Positions 41,998-51,800 of a DNA stretch of 56,799 nucleotides are shown one piece after another. A program made the translations under genes and the position numbers. The DNA lies in the NCBI RefSeq assembly GCF_000518885.1, contig NZ_JAEL01000026.1, positions 1 to 56,799 of the forward strand, written 5' to 3'. A model generated the notes under the pieces. It worked only from the letters and a program-made list of their open reading frames with translations, was not told the origin of the DNA and did no database searches. Numbering within the stretch: the stretch's first letter is position 1; each line of letters opens with the position of its first letter. The stretch comes from Bacillus sp. J33 (GTDB lineage Bacteria; Bacillota; Bacilli; Bacillales; Cytobacillaceae).

Positions 41998-42933
41998 ATG
42001 AGATCAGATAGGCATGAATATAAAAAGCAAAAAAAGAAAAGAGGATGGAAATCAGTTTTATTTATTCTGTTTCTATTGTTTGCTGGTACGCTTGGTTATT
42101 CTTATTACCAATTTAAGCAAGGGGTGTCCCAAACAAAAGGTGAAGCAAATATAGAAACAGAAGAATTTGAATTTAACGGTGAGAAAGACAAGTATGGCGG
42201 TACGAATATCCTGATTCTTGGAAGTGACTCAAGGGGAGAAGAGCAATCAAGGGCAGATACAATTATGGTTGCCCAGTACCATCCTGATAAGGGTACTTAT
42301 AAACTTATTTCTTTTATGAGAGATATGTATGTAGACATTCCTGGACACGGACAAAATAGAATAAATGCAGCGCTTGCTTATGGGGGGCCTGAGCTATTAA
42401 GACAGACAATCAAGGAAAACTTTGATATCGATATAAAATATTATTCAATTGTTGACTTTGAGGGATTTGTCCATTTGATCGATGAAGCTTTCCCAAGAGG
42501 GGTAGAAATTGATGTAGAAAAAAGAATGTCGGCCAATATTGGTGTTACTCTAGAGCCGGGACTGCAGCGTCTCGATGGAGAGCATCTCCTTGGGTATGTT
42601 CGATTTAGGCAAGATGCAGTCGGCGATTTTGGAAGGGTAGAGCGCCAGCAAAAGGTAATGAAAGAAGTGGCAAGCCAGTTGACAAGCTTTCAGACCATTA
42701 CAAAGCTCCCAAAATTAATTGGAGTGGTTACACCTTTTGTTAATACAAATATGGATACGGGAGATATCTTGTATATTGGGAAAGACTTTATAAGTGAAGA
42801 TAGCAGGAATGTTGAGACTCTCCGTGTACCTGTTGATGGAACATTTGAAAATCAGAGAATTAATGGGGCAGCTGTTTTGGGAATTAATAAAGAGGCAAAT
42901 AAAGAAGCAATACATGAGTTTCTATCAAAATAA
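41998..42933 (+). CDS. LytR-CpsA-Psr (LCP) family cell-wall transferase
   Basis: 311-residue membrane-anchored LCP protein that transfers teichoic-acid-type polymers to peptidoglycan. A basic N terminus (YKKQKKKRGWK), one helix (about 20-38), then the LCP core: NILILGSDSRGEEQSRADTIMVAQ, SFMRDMYVDIPGHGQNRINAALAYGG, and GYVRFRQDAVGDFGRVERQQ with the conserved arginines. ATG at 41998 has AAAGGA nine bases upstream; the ATG two codons earlier is only three bases from it. It could be a TagT, TagU or TagV type; specificity not readable. Confidence 0.9.
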   Translation: MRSDRHEYKKQKKKRGWKSVLFILFLLFAGTLGYSYYQFKQGVSQTKGEANIETEEFEFNGEKDKYGGTNILILGSDSRGEEQSRADTIMVAQYHPDKGTYKLISFMRDMYVDIPGHGQNRINAALAYGGPELLRQTIKENFDIDIKYYSIVDFEGFVHLIDEAFPRGVEIDVEKRMSANIGVTLEPGLQRLDGEHLLGYVRFRQDAVGDFGRVERQQKVMKEVASQLTSFQTITKLPKLIGVVTPFVNTNMDTGDILYIGKDFISEDSRNVETLRVPVDGTFENQRINGAAVLGINKEANKEAIHEFLSK

Positions 42934-42981
42934 TTTTAATAAGAAGGTTTGAAGCACTCATTTTTACTGATTAGGTGTACA

Positions 42982-43023
42982 ATAAAAGGGGAAGTGGTAA
43001 AACTGGGAGAGTTGCCCTTTTAT
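42982..43023 (+). terminator. Possible terminator after the LCP gene
   Basis: 9-bp arms ATAAAAGGG and CCCTTTTAT separated by 24 nt; short T run. Weak. Confidence 0.4.
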
Positions 43024-43087
43024 GAAAAGTTAATGGAGCTCTAAACGATAAAGAAATGTTTGCTGCATATGAACAAGGAGATACTAA

Positions 43088-43708
43088 ATGGATTTTGAAC
43101 TGTTCAAAGATTGGTTTACATTGGAAAATATAATGGATTTGATTCAGGAATATCGTTCTTTTGGACCGCTGCCTGGTATCCTGCTTCCCTTGCTAGAAGC
43201 ATTCCTACCTTTTCTGCCCTTGTTTTTATTTGTTATGGCAAATGCTAGTGCATTTGGACTCTGGCTTGGATTTTTATATTCCTGGCTGGGTGCGGTCGCG
43301 GGGGCATTAATTGTGTTCTTGCTGGTAAGGAGATACGGACAGAAAAGAATACTGAGGTTTTTGAAAAAGCATAAGCAGGTTCAGAAGCTAATGAAATGGG
43401 TGGAGAAGCATGGATTTGGCCCCTTGTTCATTCTGCTGTGTTTTCCTTTTACTCCATCGGCTGTTGTCAACATTGTGGCGGGGCTTTCAAACATCAGCAT
43501 AGCTCAATATATGCTGGCTGTCCTGACAGGCAAAATAGTGATGATTTTCACTATTAGTTTTGTTGGCTATGACATAAGATCATTAATTACGCAGCCTATA
43601 CGGACAGCGATTGTCGCACTGGTGATTTTCATTCTATGGTATGTCGGCAAAATCATTGAAATAAAGATGAATATGAGCGTAGAAAAAGATCGCACAAAAA
43701 AACAATAA
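43088..43708 (+). CDS. yhjE: TVP38/TMEM64 (DedA-like) membrane protein, YhjE-like
   Basis: 206-residue membrane protein of the VTT/DedA superfamily with about five to six helices. The hallmark is the re-entrant region: PGILLPLLEAFLPFLPLFLFVMANASAFG and later FGPLFILLCFPFTPSAVVNIVAGLSN. The C terminus is basic. AAGGAG precedes the ATG at 43088. In B. subtilis yhjE directly precedes sipV, the same order as here; the gap to the signal peptidase gene is 31 nt, so they are probably co-transcribed. Members of the superfamily act in lipid-carrier or phospholipid handling. Confidence 0.88.
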   Translation: MDFELFKDWFTLENIMDLIQEYRSFGPLPGILLPLLEAFLPFLPLFLFVMANASAFGLWLGFLYSWLGAVAGALIVFLLVRRYGQKRILRFLKKHKQVQKLMKWVEKHGFGPLFILLCFPFTPSAVVNIVAGLSNISIAQYMLAVLTGKIVMIFTISFVGYDIRSLITQPIRTAIVALVIFILWYVGKIIEIKMNMSVEKDRTKKQ

Positions 43709-43739
43709 CAATTGCATAAAGCGCTGGGGGAGATGAAGT

Positions 43740-44294
43740 GTGAAGGAAGAATTGAAAAAAGAAGGAGCAGAATGGCTAAAGGCCTTTGCTATTGGCATTA
43801 TAATCTTTGCTTTTATAAGGACTTTTTTCTTCTCCAATTATGTCGTTGAAGGTGAATCCATGATGCCAACCCTTCAGGATGGCAATAAATTGATTGTTAA
43901 TAAAATTGGCTATCAGGTCAGCGATTTGGAGCGTTTTGACGTAATTGTTTTCCACCATAATGATAAAGAAGACTTTGTAAAAAGAATTATTGGGCTTCCA
44001 GGAGATAAAATTGAATACCGCAATGACGAATTGTATATAAACGGCAAAAAAGTGGATGAGCCATACTTGGAAAAATATCGTAAAGATACACCTGCAGGAA
44101 GACTTACGGGGGATTTTACGCTGCAGGAAATGACAGGTGTGGATAAAGTACCGGAGGGAAAGCTGTTTGTGATGGGAGATAACCGCCTGGGAAGCTGGGA
44201 CAGCCGCCACTTTGGGTTTATTTCGGCAGATCAGGTTGTCGGAAAAGTAAACTTGCGCTATTGGCCGCTGGATGAAATGGATGCTTCTTTTTAA
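43740..44294 (+). CDS. sipV: Signal peptidase I (SipV position)
   Basis: 184-residue type I signal peptidase with a single N-terminal anchor helix (about 14-32) and outer catalytic domain. Catalytic dyad Ser40 in VEGESMMPTL and Lys81 in DFVKRIIGLPGD; also KLFVMGDNRLGSWDSRHFG (box E). GTG start at 43740 with GGGGGAG seven bases upstream. The symbol follows position next to the YhjE-like gene; the sequence alone could be any minor Bacillus Sip paralogue. Likely works with PrsA on secreted proteins. Confidence 0.9.
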   Translation: MKEELKKEGAEWLKAFAIGIIIFAFIRTFFFSNYVVEGESMMPTLQDGNKLIVNKIGYQVSDLERFDVIVFHHNDKEDFVKRIIGLPGDKIEYRNDELYINGKKVDEPYLEKYRKDTPAGRLTGDFTLQEMTGVDKVPEGKLFVMGDNRLGSWDSRHFGFISADQVVGKVNLRYWPLDEMDASF

Positions 44295-44432
44295 TTGAAA
44301 ATAAACATTCTTGGGGAAAGGTATGAGTTAAGATACTTGTAATATATCCGAGGCCATGTCAATTGGAAAAGAGTTACTTTTTTCTGCGGTGAAAGAACAT
44401 AGACCCCTGACGGAAAATAACTATGAAATGAC

Positions 44433-44467
44433 AAAGGGAGCAGCTCATTTAAGCTGCTCCCTTTTAA
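44433..44467. terminator. Bidirectional terminator between sipV and the zinc-ribbon gene
   Basis: 13-bp perfect stem AAAGGGAGCAGCT/AGCTGCTCCCTTT, loop CATTTA, T run. The 135 nt before it show nothing recognisable. Confidence 0.92.
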
Positions 44468-44480
44468 TATGCAAATAGAT

Positions 44481-44810
44481 TTAAATTACATGTACATTAG
44501 GATTCTCCTTGTATTCAGGCTCACAATTCACACATACATTTTCTTCATAATCTGTAGTATTAACATCTTCCCGATTGTATTCGATTCCGCAAAGGGAGCA
44601 GACGGCCATTTCATCTTCTTCCATTTCTTCCGGTGTGACAGATATAGGATCATTTATTTTAATCGGTTCTACTGAAATCCCGCGCGTGTTAGCCATCTCT
44701 GTATTTAAATAGTCCCGCGCTGATTCTTCACTTTCCCAAAATCCCAGGTCCCATAACAGCTCCTTTGCATCCCCATTCTGAGCCATTAAGCCATAAACAA
44801 TTTTCATCAT
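44481..44810 (-). CDS. Hypothetical protein with C-terminal zinc ribbon
   Basis: 109-residue acidic protein. The N-terminal part (KIVYGLMAQNGDAKELLWDLGFWESEESARDYLN) is unfamiliar to me; the C-terminal part has CSLC and CVNC 27 residues apart, a likely zinc ribbon. AAGGAG five bases before the ATG at 44810; a longer in-frame reading runs through this ribosome binding site. Monocistronic and convergent with sipV. No function proposed. Confidence 0.75.
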   Translation of the reverse strand: MMKIVYGLMAQNGDAKELLWDLGFWESEESARDYLNTEMANTRGISVEPIKINDPISVTPEEMEEDEMAVCSLCGIEYNREDVNTTDYEENVCVNCEPEYKENPNVHVI

Positions 44811-45019
44811 GATTACTCCTTTCAAATTGCCGTCATTTGTTTTATATTTCATAGCCTTTTTTAGCGGATATTAAACCGTTTCAAAAAATTGTTAGTCTTC
44901 TAGTTTTTTCTCCTTTTATGATTCAATCCTAAAATATCAAGATAAGAAAAAAATTGTTTATGATCTTAGCCGCTTGCAGCGAGGTAATCAGCGAAAATGG
45001 TGATGCCAAAGCTTAATAG

Positions 45020-45187
45020 CAGGGACCTGTTAAGGAGTCGGATGTCCCTAAGCAAATAGCAGAAGAAATTGTCAGGGACATAGGAGAAAATGCAAGCATT
45101 GTCGAATTAAAGGATTGTGGACATTAACCGCCAATTGATTTGGATTTAGCTGCTTCATGTGATGTCAGAATGTTTAAATTAATGTAA
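45020..45187 (+). pseudogene. C-terminal remnant of an alpha/beta-hydrolase gene
   Basis: In one frame the bases read QGPVKESDVPKQIAEEIV, RDIGENASIVELKDCGH, then a stop codon (TAA at 45125-45127), then PPIDLDLAA. The catalytic-histidine region GH followed by a stop where most family members carry Ser, and the lack of any N-terminal part, point to a decayed C terminus of an alpha/beta-fold hydrolase. No start codon or ribosome binding site; the frame is also closed at 45017-45019. Confidence 0.5.
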
Positions 45188-45201
45188 TGGGGGTGCAACA
45201 G

Positions 45202-45942
45202 ATGAGGCTTAAAGATAAAGTCGCAATTATTACCGGTGCTGCCAACGGAATTGGCCTTGCAGCCGCAGAAAAGTTTGCCAGTGAAGGAGCTTTAGTGGCA
45301 ATGGGTGATTACGATGCCGACCTTGGAGTAACAAGGGCAAAAGAGCTTAAAGAAAAAGGACTTAATGTGGAGTTTCTCCAAGTAAATGTAGCAGACCGGA
45401 ATAGCATTGACAAAATGGCTGGCGCTGTAAAAGCGGTTTTTGGAAAAATTGATATTTTAGTAAATAACGCGGGAATTACAAGAGATGGGATGCTTTCAAA
45501 ACTTTCCGCAGTAGATTTTCAGTCAGTTTTGGATGTGAATCTATCCGGAGTATTTCACTGCACACAAGCAGTTCTGCCAGCTATGCTTGAACAGGGAAGC
45601 GGAAAAATTATCAATACATCCTCCGTTTCTGGCGTCTATGGGAATATTGGCCAAACCAACTATGCTGCTGCAAAAGCCGGGGTAGTAGGGATGACCAAAA
45701 CATGGGCTAAGGAATTGGGCAGGAAGGGAATCAACGTGAATGCGGTTGCTCCTGGTTTTATTGCAACTGGGATGACAGCGAAGGTTCCTGAAAAGGTCAT
45801 CGGACAAATGAAAGGGATGGTCCCGCTTGGCAGGCTTGGAAATCCTGAGGATATAGCCAACGCATATTTATTCCTCGCTTCCAAAGAATCTGATTATGTG
45901 AACGGAACCGTTCTCCATGTAGATGGAGGAATCATGATGTAG
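45202..45942 (+). CDS. SDR-family reductase, FabG-like (3-oxoacyl-ACP / acetoacetyl-CoA reductase)
   Basis: 246-residue classical short-chain dehydrogenase. NAD(P) motif TGAANGIG at 11-18, NNAG at 88-91, catalytic Ser near 141-143 in NTSSVSGVYG, Tyr154 and Lys158 in NYAAAKAG, then APGFIATGMT and HVDGGIMM at the C terminus. Closest in style to FabG-type beta-ketoacyl reductases; the substrate is not certain. ATG at 45202 lies six bases after GGGGGTG. Preceded by a hydrolase remnant and followed by a VOC gene after 128 nt. Confidence 0.88.
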   Translation: MRLKDKVAIITGAANGIGLAAAEKFASEGALVAMGDYDADLGVTRAKELKEKGLNVEFLQVNVADRNSIDKMAGAVKAVFGKIDILVNNAGITRDGMLSKLSAVDFQSVLDVNLSGVFHCTQAVLPAMLEQGSGKIINTSSVSGVYGNIGQTNYAAAKAGVVGMTKTWAKELGRKGINVNAVAPGFIATGMTAKVPEKVIGQMKGMVPLGRLGNPEDIANAYLFLASKESDYVNGTVLHVDGGIMM

Positions 45943-46070
45943 TGTCTATGTTTTGAGCGTTTGCTCGGAATATGGATAAGGCAATTGAATGAGGATGAGA
46001 AAACAATGAGAAATGTGGATGAGGTAAAGAAAAGAAGAAGAGATGAAGGTTCAAAAGTAGGAGTGGACAC

Positions 46071-46448
46071 ATGCAAAACCCAGTAAAAAATAAGGTGGGC
46101 GCTATTTTTATCCATGTAAAAGATATGAACAGAGCGATTGATTTCTATTCGAAGTTGTTGGGACTTCCGAGGAAGGAGACAGCCCATGAAGGGACTATAT
46201 ATGATTTAACTGTATCAGGAGGTTCAGGCATAATTCTGGATGCGAATAAGGGGGGAGTATCCAAGCAGGATGCAAAGCCTCTATTCTTTTTTGATACAAA
46301 TGATATCTATAAGTCCTATGAACATGTCAAGTCAATAAAAGCAGAAATTTTCAGCAAGATAGAGGAGCACGGAGACATTTCCTTTTTTAACTTCCGTGAC
46401 AGTGAAGGCAATCTGTTAATGGTTTGCGAGGATAAGAGAAAAATATAA
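46071..46448 (+). CDS. VOC-family (glyoxalase/bleomycin-resistance fold) protein
   Basis: 125-residue single VOC domain: GAIFIHVKDMNRAIDFYSKLLGLP at the N terminus and FFNFRDSEGNLLMVCED at the C terminus, with a glutamate or histidine-type metal pattern (His21-like IHV and the late EGN). Could be a lyase, dioxygenase-like or binding protein; not assignable. AGGAG seven bases before the ATG. Confidence 0.82.
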   Translation: MQNPVKNKVGAIFIHVKDMNRAIDFYSKLLGLPRKETAHEGTIYDLTVSGGSGIILDANKGGVSKQDAKPLFFFDTNDIYKSYEHVKSIKAEIFSKIEEHGDISFFNFRDSEGNLLMVCEDKRKI

Positions 46449-46608
46449 TGCCAAATAAGCTTCAAATCCTGCCAATTCCATTATTGGCGGGACTTTCCGC
46501 CTATTTATAGGCGGGCATAGTTTAAAAAAGGGAACAGAAGCAATGAATACGCGAAAGCAGGATTCCACCCTCTGATGAAGAATTTATTGTTTCGGAGGGG
46601 GGATGAAC

Positions 46609-47150
46609 ATGCTCAGCGGAAGCTTGCTATCCGGTAAAAAAAAATTGCATTGGGTGCTTTTAGAGAAGAAGATATAAAAACGATCATCCAGTGGCATACA
46701 GATGAGATAGTCATGCGCAATCTGGATGCGTTGCCCGTAAAACCGAAGCAGGAAAAGGAAATTAAAAAGTGGCTTGAAGAATCTTCACAAGACACTTTCA
46801 GGTTCGCGGTCCGGCTCAATGATACAAAAGAACTCATAGGGTATGCCGAGTTAAACGGGATTCTCTGGCCTCACCGAACCAGCTGGATTACCATTGCCAT
46901 TGCAGAGGAGTCGAAATGGGGAAGGGGATATGGAAAAGAAGCCATCCAGTGTCTTATTTGCTATGCTTTTATGGAGCTGAATCTGCATAAGCTGCAGCTT
47001 ACCGTTTTTTCGTATAATACCAGAGCAGTGTCCATTTATGAAAGTCTTGGATTTAAAAGGGAAGGCAGCTTTAGAGAGTTTCTTGAACGTGATGGAAGAC
47101 GGCATGACATGTATTTATACGGGCTGCTAAAAAGGGAATGGAAGATGTAA
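46609..47150 (+). pseudogene. GNAT N-acetyltransferase gene split by an A9 run
   Basis: The ATG at 46609 has a strong GGAGGGGGG ribosome binding site six bases upstream and reads MLSGSLLSGKK into nine A residues (46636-46644), after which this frame stops. The next frame continues with IALGAFREEDIKTIIQWHTDEI and a full GNAT domain (IAEESKWGRGYGKEAIQCLICYAF, LTVFSYNTRAVSIYESLGFKREG) to 47150. Seven or ten A would restore one frame. Without the shift, only a weak TTG at 46650 with no ribosome binding site could start it. It may be a real mutation, RNA-polymerase slippage on A9, or a sequencing error. Otherwise the acetyltransferase is intact; substrate unknown (RimJ/RimL-like). Confidence 0.75.
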
Positions 47151-47180
47151 AAAGCGCGGCTAAGAACCGCGCTTTTATTA
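47150..47180. terminator. Bidirectional terminator GNAT / MFS gene
   Basis: 9-bp stem AAAGCGCGG/CCGCGCTTT, T run on both strands. Confidence 0.9.
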
Positions 47181-48332
47181 TTCTGACTGTATGGAAAGAG
47201 AAATCCCTTTTGTTAAAAAATGCCCCAGAACCATATTCATCAGGAAAAAGGCGAGCAGCAACTGCAATATATAATCATATTGGAGAACAATCACAACAGG
47301 CGGGGCAAGACTTGCACCGGATAAGAGAATAAATGAATAGAGGGAAAGTGCTTTGGCACGATCTGCCCCGGCAATCATGCCAATAAGTGTAATGACAGTA
47401 GGAACAAGAAGCGAGATGGAGGCTACAAATAAGATGGAAAATACCATCAAAGCAGACGTGCTGCTGAAAACTGCCATATTAATAATGCTGATTATTCCTA
47501 ATATCAAACCGATTTTCATAGTTGCATAAATGCCGATTCTCTCAATTAACCTTCCCGTAAATAGTGACAGAACCGCCCCAACTAATCCAACCGCTCTTAA
47601 AATAAATAATTCTTCTCTGCTTCCCTGAAAAACCCTTCCTATCGCATCATACAACGCAACAAAAGAAAACAGTAATGTAAATGTAATAGCGTAGCATCTA
47701 AGGAGGCTGCTGTTTTTTAATAATTTTTTCATAACGAAAATAACGGAGTCCTTTGATTTAGATGGAAGAGTAGTGCCGGGCAAAATTTTGTAAGATAAAA
47801 GGGAGAGTACAAAGTAACAAAATGCAAAGAAATAAAATGCATAGCTCCACTGAAAGTAAAAGGAGATGGTTGAGCTGATCAGCTGTCCGAGAATACCTGC
47901 CACAAGAAATCCTGTATTGATAAAAACGAGGATCAGTGTGCGGCTCTTCGGAGAAAACAGATCAAAGGTATAAGCAAAAGCAACCGGTGCGAAGCTTCCC
48001 AGTGTAAGCCCCTGAATAGACCTTGTAAGGTAAAGAGCCTCAATACTTGCAGAAAACCCGACCGCAAGTGTAGACAATGCCGATGCAAACAGTCCTATTA
48101 TGATAATTTTCCTTCTGCCGAATATATCAGATGCAGGGCCAAAAAACAGAAGGCCAGCCGCATAAAAAAACGCAAATAGGCTGCCGCCCCCGGCAATATA
48201 ATTTTCATTCACGTTAAAGGAGTCTGCAATGTCCCCATAAATGGGAATGAGTGTATAAATATTGCTGGCAACAAAAATGCCTATTACAGTCAAAATGACA
48301 GATGTTGCCAGCAGAACTGGTTTTGAAACCAT
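47178..48332 (-). CDS. MFS transporter
   Basis: 384-residue, twelve-helix major-facilitator exporter. MFS motif A is visible between helices 2 and 3 (GPASDIFGRRKIIIIGL) and its echo GRLIERIGIYATMKIGL in the second half. TRSIQGLTLGSFAPVAFAY is typical of drug:proton antiporter-1-like members. AGGTGA precedes the ATG at 48332. Convergent with the GNAT gene. Substrate not assignable. Confidence 0.87.
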   Translation of the reverse strand: MVSKPVLLATSVILTVIGIFVASNIYTLIPIYGDIADSFNVNENYIAGGGSLFAFFYAAGLLFFGPASDIFGRRKIIIIGLFASALSTLAVGFSASIEALYLTRSIQGLTLGSFAPVAFAYTFDLFSPKSRTLILVFINTGFLVAGILGQLISSTISFYFQWSYAFYFFAFCYFVLSLLSYKILPGTTLPSKSKDSVIFVMKKLLKNSSLLRCYAITFTLLFSFVALYDAIGRVFQGSREELFILRAVGLVGAVLSLFTGRLIERIGIYATMKIGLILGIISIINMAVFSSTSALMVFSILFVASISLLVPTVITLIGMIAGADRAKALSLYSFILLSGASLAPPVVIVLQYDYILQLLLAFFLMNMVLGHFLTKGISLSIQSE

Positions 48333-48570
48333 CTATATCACCTGCCACCATAATCTATGCATGAAAGACAGAGTATGAAAGTTGTTTATTTCCACAATTT
48401 CGAAAGACCCCATACGAAAAATTGAACTGCTTATATGATAAAATAATTATAGAGAATATAGATACAAACTTATTTACTGCTAGTCATCAAGTTTGCCGGC
48501 AGGCGGGTTTCAATAAGCATCTGCGCTTTTCTATTAATTTGAAAAAATATAAATTCTTAATTTAGATAAC

Positions 48571-48787
48571 CGTCTAGCTCCCTTCGAGGTCATAAGCCAG
48601 TCCTCTCAGAAAGGTAAAACACTTTTCGTGAGGCTCGTCTTATGCTCTCAAGTCCTGCAGGACAAGAATGCCTTTTTCCAGCATAGTCACCGCACAATCA
48701 AAAGTGATAACTTTTGGGGGAAGCGGGTCATGCAGCGTCTGCCACAGCGTCTGCATTTTGAATGACCAAGGCGCTTCCGCTTTTCTT
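48571..48787. repeat. bcr-like intergenic repeat directly upstream of addB
   Basis: Non-coding, about 217 bp, beginning CGTCTAGCTCCCTTCGAGG and ending GGCGCTTCCGCTTTT, with AAGGTAAAACACTTTTCGTG inside. It has the look of the TCTAGCTCC...GCGCTT repeats scattered in Bacillus genomes. Only one copy in this window. It ends about 6 nt before the addB ribosome binding site, so the addB leader contains it. Confidence 0.55.
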
Positions 48788-48802
48788 TTAAGGAGGAAAA
48801 AC

Positions 48803-51800
48803 ATGACCGTACGTTTATTGATAGGCCGTTCCGGAAGCGGCAAAACGGAATATTGCCTAAATGAAATCCGCGATGAACTGCGGTTCAGTCCGGATGGCGA
48901 TCCGATTATCTACTTAGTTCCGGAACAGATGACGTTTCTATCAGAATATAAATTAATAACAACACCAGGATTGGGCGGAATGGTCCGCAGCCAGGTGTAT
49001 TCTTTTACGCGCCTTGCCTGGAGAATTCTTCAGGAAACCGGGGGCATGAGCAGATACCATCTTAATAGTGTAGGCATCAGCATGCTTATCCGCAAAATTA
49101 TTGAAGATAAAAAGGATGAGCTAAAGCTTTTCCAGCGTGCTGCTGATAAAAATGGTTTTATTCAGCAAATTGAACAAATGATGACAGAATTCAAACGTTA
49201 TTGTGTCAACCCCAACGAACTGGCAGAAAGGCAAAATCAGCTTGCAGCGGGCGGAAAATCCAGCAAAGCATTGCAGGACAAGCTTCATGACCTTGAATTA
49301 ATCTTTAAAAACTTTGAAGAATCCCTTTTCGGAAAATATACAGATTCTGAGGATTATTTCCGTTTGCTTACGGAAAAAGCTTCTCAATCACAGTATTTAA
49401 AAAATGCAGAGGTGTATATAGACGGCTTTTACAGTTTTACACCCCAGGAGTATATGATTGTTGAGCAGCTGTTGAAGCTGTGCAAAAAGGTAACGGTTAC
49501 TCTAACACTCGATCAGCCATTTAAGCAAAGTGCTCCAGATGATCTCCATTTATTCAGAATGTCGGGAGAGAATTATCAGACAATCTATGAATTGGCTTCC
49601 CGCAACGGGGTGGATGTTAAAGAGATTATGCTTGCCGATCAAAAAAGATGGGCTGCTCCTTCCTTAAGGCATCTTGAAGCCCATTTTGACAGCAGGCCAG
49701 CTTTAGCTTTTTCAGGAGAAGCAGATATTCATATTGGACAGGCTGTCAATAGGAGAGCTGAGATAGAAGGGATCGCCCGAAAGATAAACCAGCTTATCCG
49801 AAATGAGGGCTATCGCTATAGAGATATTGCTGTCCTTGCAAGAAACGGACAGGATTATCATGACTTGATCGAAACAGTGTTCCGTGATTATGATATTCCT
49901 TATTTTATTGACCAAAAAAGGACCATGCTCAATCACCCTCTTGTGGAGTTAATACGCTCGACATTGGAAATCATCAATGGGAATTGGCGGTATGAACCGA
50001 TCTTTAGAGCGATTAAGACTGAGCTGATTTTTCCGTCCAAGTTAAATCCCCAAAGGCTGCGCGAGCAGATGGACAGACTTGAAAACTATTGTTTAGCGTA
50101 TGGGCTCCAAGGGGATAAGTGGACGAATAAGAAAAGATGGGTTTATAGAAGGATCAGAGGGCTTGAGTTTGAAGCTGTAGCCCAGACAGATGCAGAGAGG
50201 AAAATGGAAGATGAATTAAACGATCTTCGTGAAATGATTACAGGCCCTATTTTAAGGCTGACCCGCCGCCTTAAAAAGGCAGATAGCGGCCGGAAATTTT
50301 GTGAAGCGCTATTTTTATATCTGGAAGAACTTGATGTTCCTTTAAAGCTTGAGCAGTGGAAAACGGCTGAGGAGGAAAAAGGGAATCTCGTTAAGTCAAG
50401 GGAACACAGCCAAGCCTGGAACGCCATTATGGAGCTTCTCGATCAATACGTAGAAATGCTGGGTGAGGAAGAAGTTACACTCAAGCGTTTTGCTTCGATC
50501 CTTGAGGCCGGCATGGAATCACTGCGGTTTACACTTGTTCCTCCTGCCATTGATCAGGTAATGGCAGCGGATTTAGAGAGATCCCGATTAACTGACATTA
50601 AAGCTGCTTTTGTCATTGGACTTAATGAAGGAGTGCTTCCTGCCAAATTTACAGAAGATGGGGTGCTGGCAGATGAAGACAGGGAAATCCTCCAGGCTAA
50701 TGGGATGAAGCTAGCCCCTGGAAGCCGCACTCGGCTTCTAGATGAGGAATTTTTAGCCTATAAAGCTTTTGTGACTCCGTCTCATAAGCTTTTTATCAGC
50801 TATCCGCTCGCAAATGAAGAAGGCAAAGCGCTAATGCCATCACCTTTTATTAAAAGAATGGGAGATTTATTCCCGGCGTGCAGGCATCATGCCTTTATGG
50901 CGGATCCGGCCGAATTGCCTGAAGCTGAACAGCTAGAATATGCGGATAATCTGAATACAGCACTCTCTTATCTGACTTCCCAGCTGCAGCTAAAAAAGCG
51001 AAACTATCCAATCTATGACTTGTGGTGGGATGTTTATAATTTTTATTTAAAAAATGATAAATGGAGAAGGCCTGCATTAAGGGTTCTTTCCAGCTTGAAT
51101 TATGAAAATCGCACACAGAAGCTTGGAGAAGATATCAGTAAAGAGCTATATGGCGACCATATCCAGGCAAGTGTTTCCAGAATGGAATTATTCCACAGCT
51201 GTCCATTTTCCCATTTCGCACAGCACGGACTGAAGCTGCGGGAAAGACAGGTATACCGGCTGGAGGCGCCGGATATCGGCGACCTGTTCCATGCAGCATT
51301 GAAATATATCGCTGAAACTGTTATGACCCAAAGGCTTTCATGGACGGATATGACGAGGGAGCAGTGTGAAATACTTGCGAAAGAAGCCGTTGAAATGCTT
51401 GCTCCTAAGCTGCAAAATGAAATTCTCTTAAGTTCAAATAGGCATCACTATATTAAGAGAAAGCTAGAACAAATAATCAGCCGTGCATCTTTTGTCATTA
51501 GTGAGCATGCCAAATCCAGCGGATTCTCGCCAGTTGGGCTTGAACTTGGTTTTGGCCCGAAAGGAGAATTGCCTTCACTCATATTCCCGCTTAAAAATGG
51601 GACAAAAATGGAACTTGTGGGCAGAATCGACAGGGTGGATAAAGCACAGGATACCAGCGGAACATTTTTGCGCGTCATTGATTATAAATCCAGCTCCAAA
51701 GACTTAAACGTTAGTGAAGTATATTATGGCATAGCTCTGCAAATGCTTACTTATCTTGATATTATCATTGCCCATTCCAATGCATTAATTGGAACGGAAG

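Noticed and set aside
48668-48802. N-terminal extension of AddB
   Set aside because: The extension is encoded by the bcr-like repeat; a strong ribosome binding site precedes the ATG at 48803 and MTVRLLIGRSGSGK is the expected start.
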